Part shown: one piece after another, positions 12,732 through 25,722 of the stretch | How positions within the stretch are numbered: the stretch's first letter is position 1 | Layout of the letters: each line of letters begins with the position of its first letter | Source: Marisa cornuarietis | Taxonomy: Eukaryota; Mollusca; Gastropoda; Architaenioglossa; Ampullariidae | Direction: 5' to 3' | DNA length: 64,000 bases | NCBI GenBank assembly: GCA_004794655.1 | Contig: SMMW01000618.1 | Coordinates: forward strand, 2,852,001-2,916,000 | Position numbers and translations under genes: made by a program | Notes under the pieces: generated by a model | Seen by the model: the letters and a program-made list of their open reading frames with translations, nothing else | Told to the model about the DNA's origin: nothing | Database searches by the model: none

Positions 12732-15700
12732 TTTAAAAGATTTAAATGAAAATTAGAGACCTAGTAAAAATGTTCCGACTTGTCTTCGGGAAAACAAGTC
12801 TAGAAACTTCGAACTATTCAGTGTTACAAGTCGTCTCCTGACATCCGTGGCTCCCTCCCAGGCGTACTCCGCCATGGCTCAGGTGCAGACAAGTCCCGAC
12901 ATGCCGCGAAGGTCTGCTGGAATCATTGACGAACGTCTTTCTTGTGGGTGGCTTCCCCTTCGCCATAGATCTCCCCCCCCCCAACACACAACTCACCCCT
13001 CTGTTCATCTCTGCCCCTCGGTTGAAGCAGTTTGACGGTGTGGTTGTGTTAGCTCGTGAAGCCTTCGCAATTCCGATTCTGTCTTGTCTAACTTTGATCA
13101 ACAGAGCAAACGACAGGAATTTTTTTTCCTATTCACTATATCAAATCTTTTCCATGTATTCGTTTTATTTGATTATTATTATTTTCTATTTTGCGGTCTT
13201 GATCTTTGTGTCTACCGTTGTTATAGGGCAAGTAAATCGTTTTGGCATTTTTATCATCTTTCTTATCTCTCCCTCCTCCGCAGTCAACAACAAGAAATTG
13301 TTAGTATAGAAACAAACTGCGCTTCATTTCCGGGGTATTTTTTTCCATATCTACATTTTAAATAATTTTCTAAGCCATTTGTGAGGCATAGAGTTCGGAC
13401 TCCCCCCCACCAAGCCCTTGACGTTTCATCAGGTAACTGGAGTTCATCAGGTCTTACCTCCAATAAATCAATTCAATCATCCAAATTTGTTTATATATTT
13501 GTGTGTATCTTGCAGTGTTGTACCTACGAAACTACCATTGCCATGGTACTGAGATTTTTTTGTCAAGATTTAACCATTTGACTTTATCTTAATAATGCGC
13601 TTCAGACAAAGTATCTCTTATTTTTTAGTTAGAGATTTTGTCATCAATTAGATTGACCTGCTTTTTTGTTTCCATATTGTTTGCCACTGACACAATTATC
13701 CCCATTTCACTGCTGTTTGTAGACAGGATGAACCTCTTTCATGTCCTGACATTCTTTGATCACGTGTTCGAGGTGAGCTGATGTTGTTGCTCTGTGGCTG
13801 TACATCCACAAGACTCTTTGCTGGCTGCCCAGGTACACGACAATTTGTTAACTAAGCGGAACTGATTAAACATTACACACCCATGAAATTGAGTTCGGAC
13901 GTATGTCATACTATCCCAACTTAATTCAAGGCTCGTGGAACATTTATCAAACTACATACAGAAGCAAATAAATAAAAGTTTTCAAGATTCCAGACTGTGA
14001 TAACAGAGAGGACTGGGTGTAGGAGATTTTATCTCATTCTCTTCAATATCTTTTTCTTTCTCCCCCTTTTTCTGTCGTTTATTCTTTTCTTTTTATTGAT
14101 TCATTTTCAAGTTGATATTTCCGATGAATAACTCAATTCTATCCCTTCGACTGTTATCTATTTCTTCAGTGATAACAAGAAATTATTTTGATACAGCGGA
14201 ACCTTTAACAGATTCCAAACCGAACAGACTTTTAACCAAAGAAAGGTCGCGAGACACATAGTTCAGCTTCATGCTTAAGAAAAAAAAGCTTATTAGGATG
14301 TTTCTGTGGCAGCAGCGTCAAAATATTCCTCCCACGACTGTGTTGCTGGGACTGGGGAGGTAGGAAGGGGTGCACGGGCACGTGCAGCACATAAAGATAG
14401 GGCCAGCTGCAAAACTGCGCGTGTTATCGCAACATCACCTCGCGACGACCATCCACGTGGTCGCCATCTTTCTCTCTAAGATCTCCATCAGAATCTATAT
14501 TGTAGATTTATTTCTAGATCTATCAGTAGCCACACTGTGCTGCTAGTGGTGGTGATGGTGATGGTGGTGGCTATGGGAGATTATATTGAGACTGCTGCTT
14601 CAAGAACGGGGCCGCATGTGTTCTTCAAATTACTATTATGAAAGACTTTTTGTTAAAAGCTAGGTAGAAGGTATATATATATATGTGTCTGGCAGTCTAT
14701 AGTAGCCACAGGGGCTAGCAATCTGTGAGTGGTTTAACGTCTCTACGGCGCACCATGTTTCTCCTTTCTCCGCCATTTATCTCGCCTGATAAATCAGGAA
14801 TTACTGCTTGGTGAAAAGAGATTTTTCCAGTCATCAACCCGAGCTGTGTAATCTCCAATCTGTCCTGAATTTCTGAGCGCTACCCACAATGTTCAAGAGT
14901 GTAGCGGGCCAGAAAATCCGGGGGGAGGGGTTTACCGGCGAATTTTTTCCCCCCTAGTCAGACTGGAGCTGTGGGTGCGCTAGCCAGAACTCTCCTAGCT
15001 GCTCCTACTTATAATGTAACAACAACCCTAATCATACTGCTTGTTGCTGATTCTAGTTCTGACCAAAATAAGCAACCTGCACTCTAGAATGACAGACAAG
15101 TTTGCAAATGTCTGGGGTGACGAAATATTATCGGTAGCTTAAAGCCTTTGAATCTTGTGCTCATTGTCTGACATGTTCGTGTGTAGCATCTCATATTTGC
15201 TTAGCACCATTCTTGACAAGCATTTGTTTACAGTCTACATGCCTCGCTGATGTTCCGCTTTTTTTGCTATGGCACCCGCAGATGACAGCAGCTCGTAAAA
15301 ATCCCAAGACGAGTCTCTTGATGTTAGGAAGTCGGATGGTAGGTGGAGGTTGAAGGGGTGATGAAGAAATAAACATTGTGCATAACTTAAAAACATGGGG
15401 GATCACGTGACAAGGTAAAATCCTTCTCCCTCCAGACACAAGTCACACGTTTACCCCTCCACATCCTCTTCACCATGCTGAGATGGTTCTGAGCAGGTCT
15501 TACTCAGCATGTGACTGCAACATTTGACATGCAAGGTGTGGCTGCAGATGTGAGGAACGAATACGAAAATTTCTTCTGATTTTATTTAAAATGTAGATGC
15601 GTTGCTGTTGTTGCTACGGTTCATGCTGGTGGCACTGAGCTCTCTTCGATGATCACGCAGCGTCTGGGTAAACAGCCACAATATTCCGCTGATAAAACAT

Positions 15701-16326
15701 CTAATTGATTATTTACCTTTAATCTTACCTGTATTCGTGTGTGCATGCTGACTACTCAGGACATCTGAGAATCAGGATGTTCGTTTGCTTCACGAATCAA
15801 ACAGACCGACAGAACTCATCGATTTGAACACTCAAGCGATGCACATCCCTTCCTTTCGTTATCAAAATCGTCACACCGAGTGCTAGACTAACACTTACAG
15901 CAACATTTTTGATCATGGAAAGAACTGATGCGTATTTCGGGAGTGTAATATTCGATAATTTAATTATAATGTAAATAATTTTTTGATGTTTTGGACGAAT
16001 TTACAGCTCAGGCAATCCTTATTCCAGACAAAAAATAAATAAATAAATAAAAGCATAAAATCAAATGATAAAATGTTTCAGTTTTACATGCTAAGTTTTG
16101 AACCGTTAATAACTAGATAGCCGTAACAGAACTTGAAATAACCGGGTGTCGTGAGAAGAGAAACGAAGTGAAAGGGTCTTCACATGTGTGATGTTTTGTG
16201 TGAAATCCATGGTGGACGAGGCGCAAAATTTTCTGCAAACTAACTTGTTACATCATGTTGCCTTCTAGAAGTTGGCGGTAGATGTGGTAGGAGGGCTTTG
16301 CTTGTGGCTGCACTCATCAGCAATAA
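12731..16326. other. Anonymous stretch
   Basis: No gene could be supported. A GC-richer patch at 12840-12930 contains an acceptor-like CTCCCAG followed by an ATG in good context (GCCATGG) at 12874, but the following frame has no recognisable motif and no good donor. Another GC-richer patch at 14370-14470 includes CACGTG and GCCATCTT motifs. A TCACGTGA palindrome lies at 15403-15410. Confidence 0.35.
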
Positions 16327-16337
16327 CTTACAACAGG

Positions 16338-16606
16338 GGAAGCGGATGGCCGAGTGGTTAGAGCGCTGATGTCCGAAACTAGAGCGCGCTGGTTCAATTC
16401 CCGATAAGCGCAGCAAACTTCCTCCAGTCGACCCAGCTGACGGGAATGGGTACCTGACTCCTTAGAGGGTTGGGGAAGGTAAGGCAGCGAGGGAGAGGAG
16501 ATTGGCACCACCATCATGTAAAAGCTGGCCCCGAGAGAAGTGGGGTCTCTACCACCTCACTCACCTACGACCTGAAAAGGCTATGGGATGACCTTTACCT
16601 TTTTAC
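16338..16606 (+). mobile_element. Full-length tRNA-derived SINE with 11-bp target-site duplication (family A, copy 1)
   Basis: The 5' head is tRNA-like: a Pol III A box TGGCCGAGTGG and a B box GGTTCAATTCC lie at normal spacing. The body contains CCCAGCTGACGGGAATGGGT, which is conserved in the copies at 32057 and 38174. The 3' end is a TTTACC-rich tail. The element is flanked by CTTACAACAGG at 16327-16337 and 16607-16617, an 11-bp target-site duplication, so it inserted by retrotransposition. The head most resembles class II tRNAs (Leu/Ser), sharing the A-box sequence of the tRNA gene at 40934. It encodes no protein and would depend on a LINE for mobility. Confidence 0.9.
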
Positions 16607-16683
16607 CTTACAACAGGTTGCTTCTGTCTGCTGGTCAAAAAAGAGAGAGCGGGAGAAAGTGTGAGTGCTTGTGTAAACTGGTG

Positions 16684-16685
16684 GT

Positions 16686-16719
<34 letters not shown>

Positions 16720-16727
16720 CATGTTCA

Positions 16728-16763
<36 letters not shown>

Positions 16764-16810
16764 CACTTCCGTATGTGTGCAAACATGTATAAATATATTT
16801 GAGTGTGATG

Positions 16811-16842
<32 letters not shown>

Positions 16843-17050
16843 CAGATATTCTGTGCAAATATGTGTAAACGTGTGTGCGTCTGCATATGTTTGTCTGTCT
16901 TCCTCTTTGGGAAGTGTGTGAGTGTGCACGTGTGCGCCTATAAAGCATGTAAATGTGTGTGCATGCGTATCCGAGTATGTGTGCTTGCGTGCGTATGTAC
17001 GTGGGTGCGTGAGTGCGCGCGCGTGTATGTGTATGGTCGCACGCGCAATT
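16684..17050. repeat. GT-rich tract with three pure (GT)n arrays
   Basis: Pure GT arrays lie at about 16688-16717, 16732-16761 and 16811-16834, followed by about 200 bp of degenerate TG/CG alternation. Alternating purine-pyrimidine DNA of this length can adopt Z-form in principle. Opposite-strand Thr-His open frames are artefacts. Confidence 0.93.
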
Positions 17051-17154
17051 CATTTTCCGGTGTATTGATAATTTAAGTGCTGCATGTGTTCCACTCAATC
17101 GGAAGACAACTCTTGGCAAAAAAAAAAAAAAAAGAATTTCGTCATGATGCTTGA

Positions 17155-17418
17155 CAGGGTATAAGATGAAATATTCATGGTCAGACAACATATGATTTAA
17201 ACCTTCGTGGTCAGACAGCATGTAATTTCAAACTTTGAATGTTCAATAACAAAGTCTGTCCAACGGCGTATCGTTACGACTTGTGCAGTCCGACAAGACA
17301 ATTATTTTATCTCAAAACACATAATTAAAATATTTGGGCTCCAGCAGCATATAATTAAAACATTGGTGTTAAGACAACAAGTAATGAAAACAAGCCAACA
17401 GCATATAATTTCAAAGAC
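17155..17418. repeat. Degenerate tandem repeat of roughly 30 bp
   Basis: A motif resembling GGTCAGACAACATATAATT recurs with heavy divergence: CAGACAACAT, CAGACAGCAT, AAACACAT, CAGCAGCAT, AGACAACAA and AACAGCAT, each followed by (A)TAATT or a similar AT block. Spacing is about 24-32 bp. It looks like an old minisatellite. Confidence 0.6.
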
Positions 17419-20400
17419 CCTGGCCCCTAACTGAAGTCAGAGAAAGGACAACATACGATATTTTTTCTGGAAAACTTAGATTCTTTCTCGATCGATAAGA
17501 AGACAGGAGAAAGACAGGAGAGCGAGGAAGTAATAAAATAAAATGCTTGGTAACCCTCCGCGATCGTAATCTTAAGATAATCACTTCAGAGATTAGAGGC
17601 GTTCCCTTGGCAACACAGAAGTGCCGGACTTATGTGCATAGCGCAAGATGAAGATTCAGATTCTGAGCATGCTGAGTTTGTACTTTTAGATACAGTTTGT
17701 AATTTAAAATGCATTAAAAATAGCTTGGAATATTTATCAGTTTTGTTTACAAACAAAAATTTGTATAAAATAAGTGAAGCTGTAAGGAAATGTGTACATT
17801 TACAGCTGAAATCTTGGGAAAATTAGTCATAATTTCAGCAAAAGGGAAAATGAACATCATGCAGGCATGCAAGGTCCCGTGAGTTTATTTCTGTCGGTGA
17901 TATGTTAGTGTTTGTAACAGTATCACGTGAATAATACACCTGAGGAGGGTGGGTCGTAGAGGGAGATGCTGCAATGGGAGAGAGAGGTGCTTTCGGCTCA
18001 TCCAAAGATCGTTTGGGGAGACCAAGATGAAAGATGACCAGGATTTCTTTATGGGAATGTTTCGAGGACAGAGGAAACTGCCCTGGGTTCACTGTATTAT
18101 GTAAGTGTCTGCAGACCGGTGGGGCAACGGAGCCATTTTTTAGCTGGAACAGTAAGTTGTAAGCGTCCTCAGAACTAAAATGACCGAACGCGTCGTTAGT
18201 TTTCATGCGAATATTCTGACCCTCGTCATAGAAAGCTTGGTGGGTGCGATGATGGCCAGTTCCAGGACAGCTCAGGCAAAAACACTTTACACAAACAAAA
18301 AGGGAAGCGTCGGATATGACATAAACATACCAGCCTCGGTTTTTATCCTCTCATCCCTCCATTCTCACCACCCGTTCCCTCCACTTCACTGTCAGAGCTG
18401 AGATTCTTGCTGTCGAGTAGATCCTTCTCCAGTTCCAGTGAACAGGCGCTGCGGCTGAGCCACCAGGGATCCGCCGACGGGCAATGGGAGATAACACGCG
18501 GCAGCCGTGACTAATGGTGGCGCTGGTGGTAATGGTGTCATCACATGCACTTCCGGCTGACTCGCTTAGCTCCCCTGATTTACAACCGAATATAGTAAGA
18601 GGGATTATATTGTCTAATGTCACCTTCATATCCAGAATATGAATCGAACAAACTGAAAACAAACCTTAAGAGCAAACTAATTAAACAAAAAATTAAAAAA
18701 AAAATCACAATAACATCAACTCAAACCTAACAAAACTCAGAAATTAATCTGAAAAAAAAAATCAAACTGAAAGGTGTGTCGTCGCGGATGGACAACTGTG
18801 AGATGTACTGTAATCTTTCTTGGCATTTTCCATGTTAACTAATTTGACTTTATATTACTTGACTTGTTTAGCTTTAGTCAGTGTAACTCGGTATACGATT
18901 TAACACCGAAATAATGTCACAGTTATGAAAAGTACATTTTCATGTATTTCCGTGGTCAACGTGTAGCGCCTAGGACCGTTTACTGTGTAGAAAGGTCATC
19001 AAAATTGCTGTGGATGCTGCTTACATATGTCTTCCTGCGATTTAAAAAAATCAGCATTACGGGTCACACAAATGACTCAACTCTCTTCCGCTCTGCAAGT
19101 AGAACAATTTTATTGAGAACAGCCGAGTGATAAAGTCTAGGGAAGCTTTTCAGCAGATAATGTTATGAGGTGCCGACGTGCACCTCAACACTGCTCGTGC
19201 AGGCCACGGAGCTGGGGGAATAAACAGTCAGGACTCCATCAGACGTCGTTTGTGAGGCCCAGGCGGTGGAGGTGATGGAGGTGGAGGGCATCAGATGCCA
19301 GGGCCTTCACCAGCTGCTGACATTTGCAGGCAGGCAGGCAGGAGTTGCATATCCGCCATGATGGCGTGGTATCTGAAGCAACATCGATATGGGGGTAGAG
19401 AGACGAAGAAGGGGATTAAAGTTGTTCAGTTGCAGGGTTATCCCCATTTTTAGAGAAGACATGAAATAATTGTTTTCGTTATTTAAGTGCCTCTGAATAT
19501 TCTCTTGGGCTGTTTTCCTTAAAGTGGAAGCAACTTTCGAGACAAAACCATGGTTGACACTAGGCTTGCTGCTGTAGGCGAATAATTCAGCAGTTTTCTG
19601 CTCGAGACTTGGACGTGGCATCACAATGGCGTCGACTGAACCACTGATGTTTGCTGATTACTGACTACCTTACCACTGTTTCAATTTACCCATGCGCCGT
19701 GCCACACAAACCATAGTATTAACCACGAGATAGCTTGTTACTGTAGACTATACGAAACAGAATCGCATTGCACGCTACAATTATGCAATTGCTTGTCTGC
19801 CATGTTAAGATATAATACAGATTATGAGACAGACAGACATACAGGCAGACAGATAAGTAGACAAATAGCAAGTCAAGTGGTTAGTGCAGTGGAAGCCAGG
19901 CCGGAGGCGAGCACACAAAGCGACTCAATACCCGGGTGGCATGGTCTACTTCACCCAACTTATTGAATGTGTACTCAGCTCCACAAGAACTGGGGGCTAC
20001 CTTAGCCTACAAAGAAACATTAAAAGCATCATTAACGAGGCGAACCCCCACCTTCTTGCATCCTGCCTTTATTACAGAATCAAGCAACTGTTTTTAATGA
20101 CATTCACTTGGATGCTGCATATTTCTTTTTGTTTGTTTTTTTTTCTCTCAGGACTACCGTCTTGGACACAATAAGACTGATGAAAAAAATGTTGAAGGTC
20201 GTCGTTTTCTGTATCGTTCTCTCAAACTTCGTTGTCCTTACATGATGGTCATGCATAGTCCTCATTCTTATTTCTTTATCAATGCACATAATTACATGGG
20301 ATTTATTTTATTTTAATTCTCTTATTTTATTTATTATTATTCAATGGTTCTTCGTATGATTTCTCACGAAGCTTATTGTTTGTTAATTTTAAAATGTGCG

Positions 20401-22124
20401 TATTTAAAGTGTATTTGACCTGAGTTTCTTTCAATTTGAATCCTAAATGAAGTTTCTTTATCTTTCGGTTCCTAGTACAACCGCACTTTTACACAAACAA
20501 TGCACTCAAGCACTACAGACGCAATCCTTACAAATTGGAAATGTTCATTTATGGAAATTAAAAGCCGATAAAAAAATTTCAATTTCAGCCAAGTTTGTGT
20601 TTTTTTGCTCTAGAGATTAAAACTGACGTTGGCAAGCACTCGGTCTAATATCTTTCAAGTCTTTTTAACGACCTACACTGAAAGGAAAAGGTATAAAAAA
20701 AAAATCCATACAATGGCGACTGTCGAGTCTGATAAATTATGGTGAGATCACTTTGAAGCTAAGACGTTCTGAATAACTGATGAATTCATTATCTCAAAAA
20801 TAAATATACCTCCACATCTTTTTCACTTGTTCATGGGATTTATTACACACCAAGATATAGCATCCTTAAAGTACACTCAAAATCTCTTTCTTTCGTCGCT
20901 ATAACACTGATTAAACGAAACTTCATTAATTTTTTTGTTTGCAGTATAAAGGATTTTACACATGGCTAAGTACTTTAACGCACCGCATTCACCAGCATAT
21001 TGAAGCGCTACAAAGATCAAATCACATTTTCAGGAAGGAAGAATGTGGTTGAAGCAGTTGCAGTACATTAACTAAGTCCGAGTTCGTGACCTCTATGCAC
21101 TTAAGTCTCTGTATACAAGATCCACTGCAAGTCTAGTGTTAGCAAACGGGAGGTCCCAGTCAGAGAAGTTACGAAGCTGAAACACATGCAAATGCACTGT
21201 CTGATGTTCAGGTCCGTCAATCCCTTCGGCGTCTGACGCCCTCTCACAGTTGACAGTCAGCCTCCGACCCTTCCACGTCTGGTGATGAAGTGTATGTCTT
21301 TCCCAGCTGGCAATACAGGCCACCCAGCCACGGCCCCAACCATTGCCCGCCCATTTTAACAGTCTCCGGCTGCTATTACTTACAGATCAGTTTACTCATA
21401 GTATGATCTACCTGTAGTACTTTTAGAAAAAGCATGTAACCTATGTGACCTGTCAGGACATTCTGTCTAGAGTCTTCCTTCAGGGTACCGTCGAAAGAAG
21501 TCGACGACGAGGTGGACAGAGCAAGAACTGACTTGTAACCCTTCAGGAATAATCTCGTCGCTCCAAGCAAGATCCATTCACTATCACCAAAGACAGTCTT
21601 AAGCTGCGTATCTTATCAACTGCTGGCTTTGTATGTCTACTTGTTTACCCACCCACCCGACGACCAGTACTTGCGGACCAGTATGATCGTTGTTCAACTG
21701 GTAATAGTAAAGGGATGAATCAAGGAATGTGTGAACCTGTAGGTCTTGCAAACATTGTCTTTGACACACCTGCAGGTGTATTCTAGCCTTCAAACTTCCA
21801 TCACATATCGCCCATCTGTTAATTTCCAGTACTTTATTTATAACACTGTAACCGCAAAAATGTGTTTATTGTGTGAAAGAGAGAGAAAAGGAGGAAAGGA
21901 AGGAAAGAAAGAAAAAGAACTAATAATATGGAAGCAATATGTGATTAGAAATATTTGCCAATCTCTGTCCAAATATTTTCCCCTTCTGAGATTGCATAAC
22001 GTGGTTTAAAAATATCCTCCAGGTTCATCGCTAAGCAGTAATAATGGTTTTTCTTTCCCCCCCCCCTAAGTACGACTACGATGTCGAGAAATTTATGTAA
22101 AGAATTCTCTTAACGAACCTAAGG
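17419..22124. other. Anonymous stretch
   Basis: No gene, RNA or transposon was recognised with confidence. An AT-rich open segment at 17581-17825 has protein-like composition but no identifiable domain. A minus-strand frame near 21093-21323 is open for 76 codons without recognisable motifs. A TCACGTGA palindrome is at 17923-17930. Confidence 0.35.
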
Positions 22125-22560
22125 TTGTCGTTAGCCAAACACATCCTCATGCGCGCGTATGTACGCACTAGCCGGGTTGGGGGGGGGGAACCCAGGGGTG
22201 GAGGATGTGAGGGGGTCAGGTCCTTAACTCTTCGTAATCGTGCTGACGAAAACAGATGCCAAGTGCAGGCCAGCGCGCAAGGGAGTGCAGAGCGTCTGTG
22301 GCGGAGGCTGGCCTAACCCCCTGGCGAGCGCTCGGCACTGTGCCCGGGGTCATGGGCATTACGCTCCTTGTCTTGCCGTCTGTGGCGCTCGCATGCATGG
22401 CTAAATGCCGCTTTCTGCGAGGTTTTAGGGCCCGTGTCCGCTTCGAAAATCGAATGTCTGGCGAAGAGAACTTTCCTCACGAGGTTGAAGTTTGAAACAC
22501 GTGGAATCGCTTCGAACTTGGCTTGAGGGGCCTTCACATGGCTGTGCGCTCTTCACACGT
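22125..22560. other. GC-richer patch without recognisable gene
   Basis: This segment is clearly more GC-rich than its flanks and is open in several frames on both strands, the usual sign of CpG-rich DNA rather than of one coding frame. No splice signals or motifs could be assigned. Confidence 0.3.
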
Positions 22561-23144
22561 TGGACAAACGGCACGGAGACTACGCTTGGCTGAGATAATT
22601 CATTGATAAAAATGGACGGGAAGATTAAGCATTAGTAAGGCAATTTACTGGTAAGTTGTGAAACGAGCAAATATACTTTAAGACTTACCTAGCTTGAATC
22701 TTTATTCACCTGATTTCTGGTTTGGTCTGTCTGACTGTGCATCACACCCCTCGTGTACATTGTTTTAACTGCATCCCTTCCATGTTTGGAGAAAGGTGGG
22801 GTAAAGGGGGAGAGAGAGAAAATGTACGGGGAAGGGAGTGAGAGAGAAGTTAGCGCATATTTCCCAAACTGCTGTAAAACTGTCTATAAACACCAGCAAC
22901 CACTGCCCCAGCCTAGAGCTGTCGTCCGGTGGTACAGACCCTGGTACACACCACAGACGCCAGATAGTGTGGAGGTGCCAAAAGTTTGTGATTATCCCTG
23001 GACCCCACAGACACAGCTGTCTGATACGGCCATCCAGCACATAAATCTCGTAAGCCCGTGTCGAGAAGACGCGAGAGACAGAATTTCATCGAACTCCCTC
23101 TTTCTCCCTTTCTCTCTCTCTCTCTTCTGGCAATTCAATTACAG

Positions 23145-23283
23145 ACGCAGAAAGACAGAAAGAAATTGGGGGGTTCGCCGGATTCTTGTGGCGGCCTTTC
23201 ACGGGGATTTTAGCAGCAGCTCCTTGAACCGGTCATGCAGGCGGGAAGAAAGCTTTCGAGTTGAAAGGCGAGAGAGACAGAAG
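23145..23283 (+). other. Candidate internal or leader exon
   Basis: A polypyrimidine tract (CT repeats at 23099-23126) followed by AATTACAG at 23137-23144 forms a good acceptor, and AAG|GTGAGT at 23281-23289 forms a strong donor. They bound a 139-nt segment that is GC-richer than its flanks. Only one frame is open through it; it reads basic and serine-rich (for example VRRILVAAFHGDF) with no known motif. It could be a 5' untranslated exon or a chance pairing of signals. It lies on the same strand as the signal-peptide exon, but no link can be shown. Confidence 0.25.
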
Positions 23284-23480
23284 GTGAGTTAGACAAAAGC
23301 GGGATCAGGAGCGGCTCAGTGTCGGACAGCAGGAGGGCCTGGCATATCAGCGTGTGGCGCACGCACTCACGCACGCGTGCACACATGCGCACGCAAAGTA
23401 CCTACAGATCCATATACAAATGATGCAGATATGAGTGTAGTTACGTATGGTTAGAAGCTTTGTATGCTTCAGTGTTTCCG

Positions 23481-23481
<1 letters not shown>

Positions 23482-23517
<36 letters not shown>
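23482..23517. repeat. (GT)n(AG)n compound microsatellite
   Basis: A GT array passes directly into an AG array. Confidence 0.93.
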
Positions 23518-25564
23518 ATGAGTAAGAGAGAAATAGAGGAAAGATGATGTCGCGGCTCTACTTTTCTGACCTCCCTTTACTTACAGTGTAGATTGTTTTT
23601 AAAGGAAAAAAAAACAGTCAGTGTCTTCATGAATGATAGCTGCTTTTGTTTGTTTCCAAACTTGCTTCCGCAGCATAGTTTTCTGTGCTTGTCTCAGACT
23701 CTCTGTCCTCTTCTACCGATAACTGAAATTCTTTGTGTATCCGTCGATGACCTCTTCAACATCAGCAGCCGAAATGTCCAGCTGTCGACTGTGACATGAA
23801 CATATATCCGAAAGGCTAAACTTGTGAAAATGTCTCAACCTGATGATTGTATTCTTGCTGTATACGGCAATACGGTGGTGTTTGAAAAAATATGGAAAAA
23901 TAAAAGTTTTTGTTTATTGGTGTGCCGATGTTTTCTGGGTTTGTAAAATTTTGTTTGTTTGCTGGTGTCTGTAGTTTGTGGTGGGTTTTCCCTTTGGACG
24001 ACATTATTTCTTCGCCGTACATTTCTGTCCCAAAGGCGACTTTTCTCAACTGCGGAGTTGGGCGACTTGGTGATAGTACTGTACAGTTACATGGCTGAAG
24101 TGCTGCCTCACAACAGTCCAGTACCAAGAGCGGTTACTATTGTCCTCAAGTCATGGATTTGATTTTCAGTCAAGTTTTAGCTATTTGAATCAGTCTAAAT
24201 TTTGTCTAAAGTTTGTTTGATGTGGATGTGTTTCCCACATTAAGCTCATTAACTCTTAAGAGCACAGCTACTGTATAATTAACTGAGAAAGTTTGGGTCG
24301 TGACTGGGTGTGAAGCTGATCACATAAAGTCAAAATAAAAAACAGTATTGGAAAATTGATATCGCCCTCCCACTCCCTACCCCAGTGAGAATGGCGAGCT
24401 ACTGCTCTGTTCTTGGTTGTAGTCACAGTACTTTGGACCAATGTTTGAAACTTGACATGCACCTCCTCCATCGACGAGATCTTCAAGAATAACTAACCTC
24501 GTAAAGGTGGGTGGGGGGTAGCATCGAGCATTGATCTGGCCAAGGTTCGAAAACTCACGTGCCTTGCCGTCAGAGAGCGCGACAACAGCTCACCGTCTTC
24601 ATCACAGTTCACAAGGTTGACAGCATCGCAACAGTCGCGGGCTCCAACCATTCTAATTGTTGATCAATAATGCGACTCCGGACAAAATCGGAGGTCACTT
24701 CCCTTTGAATGACTTTTAATTTCTCTTGATTTCTTCGCCGTTTACGTCTGATCGATGTGGTCAGCAAGGAACCGCAAGCCACAGCCTACTTGGGAAACAA
24801 GAGTTAAGGAGTGTTGAAGATGTAACAAGATCCGGAATCTCCTGGAAATGTATCATTTTCATTTAAATAAGACAGTATCCACAAACATTGTTGTCTAGCC
24901 TTGGTGTTTGTTTGTTTATCGGTGTTACTTCTTCTACTTTACTCCTTACCTTTGTTTACTGTGAAGATTTAAAAACAATCGAGGCATCTTTTCCAGCAGA
25001 TAATTTTGTTTGCCACCTTATCGTCAGTCTCACAACAAATTCTTTCATCGACGTTGTATGACAATATGGTGACTTAGTAATCTCACTTTAATCCTTATTA
25101 TTTTTTTCTTGTACTTGCCCTGAACTTTTGCTGCTTTCATCTTATAGCTTCACCTCCCTAGGAACTTGCTCAAGGGAAAAAAAATCTCTCTCTTTCTTTC
25201 TTCCTGCTTGCAAAGCATTTGTAGCTTCGGGATCATATCACTTTTTTTTGTAAAAAAAAAAGAGCTGTTAACCTCAAAATATGCCAGCTTCTTGTCAGGA
25301 GGGGAACTTGACCAAGGCACATAAACTCCTCTTTTCGACTCCAGCTGACAGACGAAGCCGCGGCGCTGTGTGCACGTATTTGCAGACTCAAGCACGTGCA
25401 CCTCGTCTCTTCACATGAGAGAAAGACTCCTTTTACACGTGTAAACAGGAGTGATGTTGCGCGCAGCCTTGTTTGCGATCCCCATGTTTGACCTTGTCAT
25501 TTAGCGCTTGACGAGAGAGAGAGGGAGAGAGAGAGGGAGGGTGAGAGGGAGGGAGAGGGGAAGG
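23518..25564. other. Anonymous stretch
   Basis: No gene recognised. It ends in a purine-rich GAGAGAGGGAG run at 25511-25562. Confidence 0.4.
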
Positions 25565-25722
25565 TGCATTAGTTAAAGGTTTGAGATAATTTGTTAATGT
25601 AGCAATCAACAATAGAAGCATTAGTTAAAGACTTGAGATAATTAATTAATAAAGCAATCAAACTAAATAGCATAAATTAAATGTTTGAGATAATTTAATA
25701 ATTGTAGCAATCAACATTGACC
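25565..25722. repeat. Three diverged tandem copies of a 52-53 bp AT-rich unit
   Basis: Copies start at 25565, 25618 and 25670. Each begins GCAT(T/A)A and contains TTGAGATAATT followed by GCAATCAA about 15 bp later. Divergence is moderate. Confidence 0.85.

Noticed and set aside
12601..12736. Protein with a polyhistidine tract
   Set aside because: It is the translation of a pure CAT array with no exon signals. The same array type occurs on either strand elsewhere in the window.
16348..16412. A tRNA gene at the head of the SINE
   Set aside because: A and B boxes are present, but the acceptor and anticodon stems do not pair and SINE body sequence follows directly. It is a tRNA-derived SINE head.
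16317..16664. Short proteins on both strands over the SINE copies
   Set aside because: The same peptides recur at 31940-32431 and 38080-38414 because the SINE is repeated. SINEs are Pol III transcribed and non-coding.
19307..19624. A 105-codon minus-strand frame as a gene
   Set aside because: It looks protein-like in parts but has no recognisable motif, promoter or splice sites and lies in anonymous DNA; similar lengths occur by chance in this window.
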